Below are positions 7,783 to 15,493 of a stretch of 64,000 bases of DNA, in pieces. The translations under genes and the position numbers were made by a program. The notes under the pieces were generated by a model. The model was given only the letters and a program-made list of their open reading frames with translations, searched no databases and was not told where the DNA came from. Numbering within the stretch: position 1 is the stretch's first letter; each line of letters starts with the position of its first letter. Source of the DNA: JANXQG01 sp963804375 (GTDB taxonomy: Bacteria > Planctomycetota > Planctomycetia > Pirellulales > Thermoguttaceae); the NCBI GenBank assembly GCA_963804375.1, contig CAWDQE010000015.1, forward strand, positions 496,001 through 560,000, read 5' to 3'.

Positions 7783-9108
7783 TCAGCCAAAAAGGACGGA
7801 AACCCCGTAGATCGTGGAGACGACAATCACGAACAGCACGATGGCCCAATTGGCGATGTTTTCCCAACGCGTGTTGGCGTACTCGCCCATCAGCTCCTTG
7901 TCGTTCAACAGCAGGATCAGGAACGTCAAGGCGGCGGGCAGCAGCGTGACGGCCACGACCTGGACGAACTGCGTGATGCTGTTCTGGACCGGCTCGCTGG
8001 TGAGCAAGACTGCCAGGCCCGCCGAGATCAGCATACCCAGGTAGACCACGTAGAACCATGGCGCCTCGCGGACGCTCTTGTTCAGCGAGTGGGCCCAGCC
8101 GAACACCTCCCCGACGGCCCAGCTCGTGGAGAGCGAAATACAGAGGGCGCCCAGCAGGCCGGCGTCGAACAGGCCGATGGCAAACAGCGTTCGGGCCCAC
8201 AGCCCCAGTTGATGATTGGACATGATCGTGTCTTTGGCCATGCCCTGGGCGGCTTCGGCGGCCGATTCGATGGGGATCGTTCCGCCCGGATGATAATAGA
8301 ACATCGCGGCCGTGGCAATGATGATGAAGGCCGCCACGATGCAGGTCACCAGCGAGCCGACAAAGGTGTCGATCTTGCCGAAGCGGATGTCGCGGACGTC
8401 CATGCCCTTATCGACCACGGCCGACTGCTGGAAGAAGATCTGCCAGGGCGTGATCGTCGTGCCGATATTCGCCATGACCAGCGTAATCCAAGCCGCGCCC
8501 GTCATGACTTCCGTGACCTTGAATTCGGGGCGGAAGAACCCCCGTCCCACGGCCGTCCAGCCCTCGTCGACATTGCCCGTCTGCATGGCCCAAATGGCCG
8601 CGGGAATGTAGACCAGGTTGAACAGGCAGAAGAACAGGGTGAGCTTCTCGAAGGTCCAGTATTTTCCCGTGATGACGATGGCAAACATCAGCAGCGTCAC
8701 GGCCAGGAACGTAATCAGCGGGTGGACTCCGAAGATCGACATGGCCTGCATCATGCCGATGTATTCGGTGATCAACGTCAACCAGTTGATGAGTGCCAGG
8801 TCGAAGATCGAGAACCAACCCCAGAACGGGCCGAAGGCGTCGAAAATGGCCTCCGCGTGCCCACGCTTCGTGACCGCGCCCAGCCGCACTGTCATTTCCT
8901 GGACGTAGTAGGCCATGGGCACAAGGATGATGAACGCCCAAAGCAGGTTGAACCCGGTCTTGGCGCCTGTGGCGGCATAGGTGGAAATCCCCCCTGCATC
9001 GTTATCGGCCACCATGGTAATGATGCCCGGCCCGATGACCGCCAAGAGGATCAGGCTGCGGCGGCGGAATCGCCCCATCCAGTGAATGCTCTTGCTAAGC
9101 CAATACAT
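7783..9108 (-). CDS. NRAMP-family (SLC11-like) divalent metal transporter with non-canonical metal site
   Basis: 441 residues with about 11 hydrophobic segments. The unwound TM1 motif, DPGN in classical NRAMPs, reads D37-A-G-G (VADNDAGGISTYAATGAKTG). The TM6 motif, normally MPH(N), reads T220-P-W-Q (ANIGTTITPWQIFFQQS). The Met and His that favour soft metals are therefore absent. NRAMP-related Mg2+ carriers are known to lack the TM6 methionine. With the Mg2+-sensor-like protein encoded next door, Mg2+ or another hard divalent ion is the best guess; Mn2+ remains possible. It is first in a three-gene minus-strand unit with the MgtE-N/CBS and small membrane proteins. Confidence 0.85.
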   Translation of the reverse strand: MYWLSKSIHWMGRFRRRSLILLAVIGPGIITMVADNDAGGISTYAATGAKTGFNLLWAFIILVPMAYYVQEMTVRLGAVTKRGHAEAIFDAFGPFWGWFSIFDLALINWLTLITEYIGMMQAMSIFGVHPLITFLAVTLLMFAIVITGKYWTFEKLTLFFCLFNLVYIPAAIWAMQTGNVDEGWTAVGRGFFRPEFKVTEVMTGAAWITLVMANIGTTITPWQIFFQQSAVVDKGMDVRDIRFGKIDTFVGSLVTCIVAAFIIIATAAMFYYHPGGTIPIESAAEAAQGMAKDTIMSNHQLGLWARTLFAIGLFDAGLLGALCISLSTSWAVGEVFGWAHSLNKSVREAPWFYVVYLGMLISAGLAVLLTSEPVQNSITQFVQVVAVTLLPAALTFLILLLNDKELMGEYANTRWENIANWAIVLFVIVVSTIYGVSVLFG

Positions 9109-9306
9109 GGGGGTCTTCCAGAAAGTCTACAATTCACAGGCAAAAGGTGCTGATTCCCGCCAACGCGAGCGAACGGGGAAGGGGCGTTGGCAAGCACTGC
9201 GCTTTTGGCAGAGGAGGCGGCCCCAGGGCGATTTGGGTCAAGAATAGCGGGAAACGACCTGAGCAGCAAGGGCCTTTTTCGACCGCAGAAGGGACCTACT
9301 TGACCA

Positions 9307-9699
9307 TCACGCCGCGCGGCCAGCCGACCGCCGCGATTTGGTCCGGTAGACGTCCTTGACGACAAGCTCGACGAGTTGTTCGGTGGCCTCGGCGACGATC
9401 CGCTGCCGCAGCGACCCGCGGACCCGGCGGCGTTGCAGGACCAGATCGATTTCCTTCAGGAGGAATTCCGGGGCAAAGGCGCGAATGTAGCCCCGGGCTT
9501 CATCGCGCGACATGCCGCGGGCCTTCTCGTAGGTCACGTCCCAAACGGCGGCGTGACATTCCCGTGCTAGTTCGCCGGCTGCCTGCCGCACCAGCGAGAC
9601 GTCGAGCCAGGCGAAGAGTTGGTCCAGGAACCCTTCGCTGGGGGGATTGGCGGTTCGGGCGAAATGTGCGGGTCGCTTTGGCATGTCTGTTGTGTTCAT
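9307..9699 (-). CDS. Conserved-looking hypothetical protein, 130 residues
   Basis: Soluble, alpha-helical and charged, with no signal peptide. The sequence has a plausible helical core (SRDEARGYIRAFAPEFLLKE, then RQRIVAEATEQLVELVVKDV) and a basic C-terminus (YRTKSRRSAGRAA). I do not recognise a family. It is about 200 bases upstream of the NRAMP-like operon on the same strand. Codon usage matches the neighbours, which supports it being real. The stretch 9109-9306 between them holds no feature I can support. Confidence 0.6.
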   Translation of the reverse strand: MNTTDMPKRPAHFARTANPPSEGFLDQLFAWLDVSLVRQAAGELARECHAAVWDVTYEKARGMSRDEARGYIRAFAPEFLLKEIDLVLQRRRVRGSLRQRIVAEATEQLVELVVKDVYRTKSRRSAGRAA

Positions 9700-10192
9700 G
9701 TGTGGTACTCAAGGGGGTGTCTGGGGAGACCATCGCAGAAGCCGTTTCAGAACCTGGCCGGGAGAGTGGGCGTCTTGCCTGTGTGCTCGGTTTGGAAACG
9801 GCTTACGAAACAGCAGGCCACAGCCGCCCCAGGGGGTGGCAGGCGATATAAGAATCGTGCCAAGAGCAGGACGAACTTGACGGATTTTTGGTTAAGACAG
9901 GGATTCTGCCCGGGTCGCGCGGCTTTCATCGCCAACTCGCGTGGGGCAAGCCGTACGTGGGGAGGCATTTGCCCCGGCCTTTGCTCGCTAAAGCCCGACC
10001 CTGCAAGCGCGCTAGGTGGGCTAATTCTCGATTAATTCTGCGTTACGGGCGACGCGCCACGTCGCCATGCTCCCGCGAAACTCGCATTGGCGTCTGGTTT
10101 TCCCGAGATTCCCCCCTCTAATGACCGAGGTCGGTTTCTTGATGCGCACCTAGCCGATCCATGAAAATAATAGCAGCCGCGTTCGGCGCTTC
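9700..10192. other. Gene-poor stretch before the TPR gene
   Basis: About 490 bases with only short open frames that lack ribosome sites and family resemblance. I see no tRNA, terminator or operator I can defend. The MITE at 10193 follows, then a further 330 bases without a convincing gene up to the TPR gene start at 10621. Confidence 0.4.
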
Positions 10193-10292
10193 GGCATGGT
10201 TCAGAAACGGGGACTGGCTCCGAGCCCGGTAGCGATTAGGCCGCAAGAAATGGACGCCGGCGAGGTGCCTGTCCCCATTTCTGAACCATGCC
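10193..10292 (-). mobile_element. MITE copy A (100 bp, target duplication GGCGCTTC)
   Basis: Exactly 100 bp, bounded by GGCATGGTTCAGAAA and its inverted copy. The 8 bases GGCGCTTC occur immediately on both sides (10185-10192 and 10293-10300), a target-site duplication. The interior arms are also imperfectly complementary (GGGGACTGGCTCC against GGGGACAGGCACC). It encodes no protein of its own. It is intergenic here, upstream of the TPR gene, and inverted relative to the copies at 45290, 45463 and 53439. Confidence 0.9.
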
Positions 10293-10620
10293 GGCGCTTC
10301 CTCTGATGGGACAACGTAAACCGTTTCAGAATTGGGAGTTGTGTCTCGGATATCCGGACACGTTCCGTACACGTAGCCGGACAGTTTGTCGCGCCTATAT
10401 TGCGCAGCGCCGGCGTAAATCGTGTGCAGGCGATGAGTTCGGTTCGAAGAAAAAGCGTTTCTTGGTCTGTTTGTCCGACAGCGGTGGCGGATCCGCTGAA
10501 GCAGTGCGCCACAAGATTTTGCAGGAAATGCTTGATTTCCTGGTGCGCCGAATTATACTGGAAGACGATTCTGGCCTTCCAGAGCCGGGAGTGGGGAGTG
10601 CGCGAAAGGAGACCTGACCT

Positions 10621-11427
10621 ATGCGATTGGCAGTCAATGGCAGCTTCGTGGGAATAGCCGTGCTTTCGCTTTGGGCTGCGATGCCTTGCCCGGTGGAAGG
10701 CGAGGAAGCGCTGGCGGCGATCGAACAGGGAAACCAGGCGATAACCAAAGGAGATTTCGATCTGGCGGTAAGTTGCTACACGGCGGCCATACGGCTCGAT
10801 CCGATGTTGCCTGTTGCCTATCTCAGCCGGGGAGTCGCCTACGGAGAAAACAGCACATACGACAAGGCCGTTGCCGACTACTCCGCGGTCATTCTCCTCG
10901 AACCCGATTATGCCCTGGCTTATATCTACCGCGGCATCGCCTACGGCAAGAAGGGCGAATACGACAGGGCCATTGCCGACGAAACCGAGGGCATCCGGCT
11001 CGATCCCAAGAACAGCTTGGCGTATATCTGGCGGGGCATCCATTACGGGAGCAAGGGCGAGCAGGACAAGGCGATCGCCAACTGCACGGAAGCCATTTTG
11101 CTCAAACCCGATTATGCCGAGGCTTATGTGCACCGCGGCATCGCCTACGCGAAGAAGGGCGAGTATGACAAGGCCATAGCCGACTTGAGCGAGGGCATCC
11201 GACTCGACGCCAAAGACGCCGGGGCGTACGCGTGGCGCGGCAACGCCTACGACCACAAGCGCGAATACGACAAGGCCATCGCCGACTACAGCGAGGCCGT
11301 CCGGCTCGATCCCAAGGACGCCGCTGCTTACTATAATCGCGGCCTTGCCTACAAGAACAAGGGTGATACCCGCCACGCCGATGAAGATCTTGAGCAAGCC
11401 AAGAAACTTGGGCTTCTTCCGCAATGA
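10621..11427 (+). CDS. Secreted TPR-repeat protein
   Basis: 268 residues. AGGAG lies 9 bases before ATG at 10621. An N-terminal signal peptide (to about residue 27, AAMPCPVEG) is followed by about six tetratricopeptide repeats of 34 residues, each carrying 'AIADYSEAIRLDP.. A.AYxxRGxAYxxKGEYDKA' type signatures. TPR arrays are protein-protein interaction scaffolds; location is probably periplasmic. It converges with the oxidoreductase gene downstream (45 bases between stops). No enzyme activity is expected. Confidence 0.9.
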   Translation: MRLAVNGSFVGIAVLSLWAAMPCPVEGEEALAAIEQGNQAITKGDFDLAVSCYTAAIRLDPMLPVAYLSRGVAYGENSTYDKAVADYSAVILLEPDYALAYIYRGIAYGKKGEYDRAIADETEGIRLDPKNSLAYIWRGIHYGSKGEQDKAIANCTEAILLKPDYAEAYVHRGIAYAKKGEYDKAIADLSEGIRLDAKDAGAYAWRGNAYDHKREYDKAIADYSEAVRLDPKDAAAYYNRGLAYKNKGDTRHADEDLEQAKKLGLLPQ

Positions 11428-11472
11428 ACGGCAAAGGGTGTTTGCTCGAATCTCGTTCGGCGAGCATCGCCG

Positions 11473-12784
11473 TCAGATTCCAAACCCCTGCCGATAGGAC
11501 TTGCGAATCAGGGCATCGGCCGCGGGGGCGTTGCCGGCTTTCATCGCGGCGGCGTCCCACTCGATCCGCTGCTGCAATCGCACGGCCAGGTTGCCGACCA
11601 GCAGGGCTTCGGTGAACAGGCCGGAATACGCGAAGCCCGCCTTGGCATCCTCGGGCCGGCGGTCTTTGCAGGCCTGGATCCATTCGACCCGGTGCCCCGC
11701 GGAGCGCGGGATCGTCTTGGGCGGCTTCTGGAACGCCAGCCGCAGCGGCTTGGGGAAGACCGCGGGGCTGCCCGACCAGCCGCCGCAGAGGAGCGTTCCC
11801 TTCTCGCCGACGAAATAGATGCCGTTGTCGCCGAGGTTGACTCCGGCGTCCAGGTCCTTGGGCCGCGGCGGCATCTTGCCGCCGTCGTACCAGAGCAATT
11901 TGACGGCCGGCCTGTCGCCTTTGGCCGCAAACTCGTAGGTGATGATCTCCCAAGCGGGATACGATTCCCGCTTCAGCGGCGAGGTGCGGGCTTCCGTCGC
12001 CACCGGCGCATCCAGATCCAGGGCGTAGAAGGCCGGGTCCATGTTGTGGATCGCCATGTCGCCCAGGGCCCCCGTACCGAAGTCGAACCAGCCGCGCCAA
12101 GCCATCGGATGATAGATCGGATGGTAAGGCCGCGGCGGTGCCCCGCCCAGCCACAGGTCCCAGTCCAGATCTTTCGGCACGGGCGGCGTGTCCTGCGGCC
12201 GCTCCTTGTCCTGCTTCCAGAAGGTGCCGGGCCGATCGCTCCAGCAGTGGATCTCGCGGACGGGCCCGATGACCCCGGCCTGGATCCATTCCCGCGTCAG
12301 CCGCAGGCCCTCGCCCGCATGGCCGTTGTTGCCCATCTGCGTCACCAGGCCCGTCTCCTTGGCCACGCGGGTCATCACGCGGGCCTCTTCGATCGAGTGG
12401 GCCATCGGCTTCTCGACGTAGACGTGTTTTCCCGCGCAGCGCGGCCAACGTGATGGGGGCGTGCATGTGGTCCGGCGTGGCGATCATGACGGCCTCGATG
12501 CCGCGGCACTTGTCCAACATCTGCCGGTAATCGCGGAACCGCTGGGCCTTGGGATAGGTCTTGAACGTGTTGGCCGCCAGTTTCCAGTCAACGTCGCACA
12601 AGGCAACGATGTTCTCCGTGGCCATCTTGCGCAGGTCGCCGGCGCCTTGACCGCCGATGCCGATGCCGGCGATGTTCAGTTTCGCACTGGGAGGCGTCTG
12701 GCCCGCGCCGCCCAAGACGTGACGCGGAACGATGGTCAGAGTCGCCGCGGCAGCGGTAAGTTTCAGGAATTGTCGTCGTTTCAT
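11473..12784 (-). CDS. Tat-exported Gfo/Idh/MocA-family oxidoreductase, one frameshift
   Basis: The N-terminus MKRRQFLKLTAAAATL is a twin-arginine signal. A Rossmann nucleotide-binding region follows (LNIAGIGIGGQGAGDLRKM, then IVALCDVDW and 'VMIATPDHMHAPITLAALRGK'). At 12427-12430 a run of four T on the plus strand shifts the frame. In the next frame the protein resumes exactly where the conserved EKP(M)AHS motif is expected (MAHSIEEARVMTRVAKETG) and runs to 11473. The full length would be about 437 residues. Members are NAD(P)-dependent sugar dehydrogenases, many secreted in planctomycetes. The single extra base is more likely a sequencing error than decay, because both halves are intact. 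Confidence 0.85.
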
Positions 12785-13060
12785 GCTTGCAGGCCCTTCT
12801 TGGAAAACGTGGAATGAGCAAACCCATGGTGATACTCGATTCCGCGATTATGACATATCGGTAGGCGACTTTCCAGCACTGCCTGGAAGGACCCTTGGAA
12901 CAAGCTTGGGGCTGGGACGCTTGACAACGCCAAGAGCCGCAACGAAGATCAAGCTATCGCGCCGCCGCAACGGGGTTCCAGTGGCGGTAACAACGGCCGC
13001 TGCCCGACCGTGCCGGCGGCCCACCCAACCCCTGGTTTCCATCCTCAAAAAGGTCTTACC

Positions 13061-13873
13061 ATGTCCACGCTCAGTCCTGCGTTTTTTCTCGTTACGATAT
13101 CTGCGTTCACGGCCGCGTCGCCTGCGGCCGAAAAGCCGTACTGGGTCGAGCCCATGCAGGCCGTGCATGCGGGCTTCCAGGGCAATCCGGGCTACGTGGC
13201 CCAGTTCGGCGATTCGATCACGTATTCCATGGCCTTCTGGACTCCGATCGGTTGGGACGAGCCCGACACCTATCTGACCAAGGACGATGGACTGCCCAAG
13301 CGGCCCAAGGATAAGCGCTGGCGCGATACGATCAAGGGTTTCCGGGACAAAGGCGGCGAGCAGGGCAACTACTCGGGCTGGCGCGTGGGCGACGTGCTGG
13401 GGGTCATCGACGCCGTGCTCAAGCGCGAACGGCCCGAGGCCGCCATCATCATGATCGGCACCAACGACATCTCCGGCGGCAGCGTGCCGGCCGACTATCG
13501 TGCGGGGCTCAAGAAGATTGTGCAGAAGTGCCTCGACGCCCATTGCGTGCCGATCCTCAACACGATCCCGCCGCGCGTCGGACGCGATGCGGCGGTCGAG
13601 GCCGCCAACCGCATTGTCCGCGACCTTGCCCGCGAGTGCCAAGTCCCGCTGGCCGACTTCCATGCCGAATGCCTGCGGCTGCGGCCGGGCCAATCGTGGC
13701 AGAAGACGATCATCAGCGACGACGGCGTGCATCCCAGCGGCGGCAAAACCAACGTCTACAGCGAAGAGAACATGAAAGTCTGCGGCTATGCCTTGCGCAA
13801 TTGGGTCGATTTCCTCATGGTGCGGGAGGTCTACTTCCGCGTGCTCGCGCCGCCGAAAGAGTCCGCCAAGTAG
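13061..13873 (+). CDS. Secreted SGNH/GDSL hydrolase
   Basis: 270 residues from ATG at 13061, chosen because a signal peptide (MSTLSPAFFLVTISAFTAAS) starts there. The SGNH blocks are visible: block I QFGDSITYS with the nucleophile Ser, block III IMIGTNDIS with Gly/Asn, and block V SDDGVHPSG with catalytic Asp and His. Such enzymes are esterases or acetylesterases, in this context probably acting on glycans or acylated sugars. A remnant of a second SGNH protein lies at 37183-37350. Confidence 0.9.
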   Translation: MSTLSPAFFLVTISAFTAASPAAEKPYWVEPMQAVHAGFQGNPGYVAQFGDSITYSMAFWTPIGWDEPDTYLTKDDGLPKRPKDKRWRDTIKGFRDKGGEQGNYSGWRVGDVLGVIDAVLKRERPEAAIIMIGTNDISGGSVPADYRAGLKKIVQKCLDAHCVPILNTIPPRVGRDAAVEAANRIVRDLARECQVPLADFHAECLRLRPGQSWQKTIISDDGVHPSGGKTNVYSEENMKVCGYALRNWVDFLMVREVYFRVLAPPKESAK

Positions 13874-14011
13874 TATCGGCCGCAGAACAGAAGTCGAGAA
13901 CCAGCACACGCGCAACGTGCAACGTATGATCATGGCCGCGTGAACGATTCCCGCAATTCTGCGGGGTTTCCGCGAGGGTTTCAAGGCGGTATACTTCTCT
14001 CATACGGATTC

Positions 14012-14728
14012 ATGATCAGTACCAAGCCACCAAAACCCGAACTGCCGGCCGTGATCCTCCTGTCTGGGGGGCTCGACTCGGCGACCACGGCCGCTATCGC
14101 CCGGCATGAAGGCTACCAACTCTACGCGCTCTCGGTGGACTATGGCCAGCGGCACCACTTCGAGCTCGAGTCGGCGCGGCGCGTGGCCCGCGCGATCGAT
14201 GTCTGGCGGCACGTGATTCTCGACGTCGATCTGGCGCAACTGGGCGGCAGCGCCCTGACCGACGTGCTGGACGTGCCCAAGGACCGTCCGGCCGCGGCCA
14301 TGTCGGAAGGCATCCCCGTGACCTATGTCCCGGCACGAAACACGGTGCTGCTCTCCCTGGCGTTGGCCTTTGCCGAGACGGTCGGGGCGGCCGACATCTT
14401 CGTGGGTGTCAATGCGGTCGATTATAGCGGATATCCCGATTGCCGCCCCGAATACATCGAGGCCTTCCAACGGCTGGCCAACCTTGGTACCAAGGCCGGC
14501 GTCGAAGGCCGACTGAAATTCACCATCCATACGCCGCTGATCCATCTCACGAAGGCCCAGATTATTCTCCGCGGCGCCGAATTAAGCGTCGACTACGCTT
14601 TGACGCACACCTGCTACGATCCTGACGAAGACGGCATCAGTTGCGGCCGCTGCGACGCCTGCCAGTTGCGGCTGAAAGGTTTTGCCGAAGCGGGCCTTCG
14701 CGATCCGCTGCGGTATCAGGACACATAG
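14012..14728 (+). CDS. queC: 7-cyano-7-deazaguanine (preQ0) synthase QueC
   Basis: 238 residues from ATG at 14012. The PP-loop ATP pyrophosphatase motif SGGLDS is at residues 18-23. 'DYGQRHHFELESA', 'VPARNTVLLSLALAFAE' and 'VNAVDYSGYPDCRPEYI' are QueC hallmarks. The C-terminal cysteines (C..CGRCDAC) bind zinc. The enzyme converts 7-carboxy-7-deazaguanine plus ammonia and ATP to preQ0, the precursor of queuosine. The next gene, queE, starts at or just after its stop, so they form one operon. Confidence 0.97.
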   Translation: MISTKPPKPELPAVILLSGGLDSATTAAIARHEGYQLYALSVDYGQRHHFELESARRVARAIDVWRHVILDVDLAQLGGSALTDVLDVPKDRPAAAMSEGIPVTYVPARNTVLLSLALAFAETVGAADIFVGVNAVDYSGYPDCRPEYIEAFQRLANLGTKAGVEGRLKFTIHTPLIHLTKAQIILRGAELSVDYALTHTCYDPDEDGISCGRCDACQLRLKGFAEAGLRDPLRYQDT

Positions 14729-14754
14729 TGGCCGGAAAGAAGCCACCGACTTCG

Positions 14755-15486
14755 ATGCGCATCGCTGAAATCTTCCGATCGCTGCAAGGCGAGGGCCGTT
14801 TAACGGGCGTCGAGTGCGTTTTCGTCCGCGCCAGCGGCTGCAATCTCCGCTGTCGCTTCTGCGACACGCGCTATACCTCCTGGGAAGCGGAAGGGGATTC
14901 CTTCTCGGTCGAAGAAGTCTTGGCGCGGGTGGAAGCAGCGGCCGTGCAGCCGGCGGCGACCCGGATTACCGGGTGCCCCGGCGCCGCCCTGAGCCACGTC
15001 GTCGTCACCGGCGGCGAACCGATGCTGCTGCCGGAGTTGGTCCCGCTCTGCGCGGAACTGCGGCGGCGGGGAATGCACATCACGATCGAGACCGCCGGCA
15101 CGCGCTTTCAAGCGGTGGAGTGCGATTTGATGGCCGTCAGCCCCAAGCTATCGAACTCGACGCCGCACGCGGATGAGGCCCCCGAGTGGATCGACCTGCA
15201 CGAGCGGAACCGGGCCGCGCCCGATGTGCTGCGGCGACTCAATGCCCAATACGACTGCCAGTTCAAGTTCGTCGTCGCCAGCCTGGCCGATTGCGCGGAA
15301 GTTGACGCCTATCTCGCCGATTTTCCCGAGATCGACCGCGGCCGCGTACTGCTCATGCCCATGGGCACGGACCCCGTGGAACTGGCGGCCAAGCAGCAGT
15401 GGTTGGAGCCCTATTGCGCGGAGCACGGGCTGACGTTCTGTCCCCGCCGGCACATCGAGTGGTTCGGCTGCCGTCGCGGGACGTAA
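14755..15486 (+). CDS. queE: 7-carboxy-7-deazaguanine synthase QueE (radical SAM)
   Basis: 243 residues from ATG at 14755 (MRIAEIFRSLQGEG). A GTG at 14728, overlapping the queC stop and preceded by AGGA, would add 9 residues and is a real alternative. The CX3CX2C iron-sulfur motif is CNLRCRFC, and VVTGGEPMLLPEL is the SAM-binding GGEP motif. QueE rearranges 6-carboxytetrahydropterin to 7-carboxy-7-deazaguanine, which QueC uses next. The methyltransferase gene begins 7 bases downstream. Confidence 0.96.
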   Translation: MRIAEIFRSLQGEGRLTGVECVFVRASGCNLRCRFCDTRYTSWEAEGDSFSVEEVLARVEAAAVQPAATRITGCPGAALSHVVVTGGEPMLLPELVPLCAELRRRGMHITIETAGTRFQAVECDLMAVSPKLSNSTPHADEAPEWIDLHERNRAAPDVLRRLNAQYDCQFKFVVASLADCAEVDAYLADFPEIDRGRVLLMPMGTDPVELAAKQQWLEPYCAEHGLTFCPRRHIEWFGCRRGT

Positions 15487-15493
15487 GGCTGCC

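Noticed and set aside
7156..9153. 665-codon plus-strand open frame across the NRAMP and CBS genes
   Set aside because: Antisense shadow; the translation is low-complexity Asp/His/Arg-rich, while the minus strand encodes two recognisable proteins.
10193..10292. The 100-bp repeat as a riboswitch, attenuator or structural RNA
   Set aside because: The site-specific 8-bp duplications and the copy inside a coding region show a mobile element rather than a conserved RNA; no consistent position relative to genes.
9700..10620. Several 70-110-codon open frames before the TPR gene
   Set aside because: No ribosome sites, no recognisable domains, and some run through the MITE; treated as non-coding.
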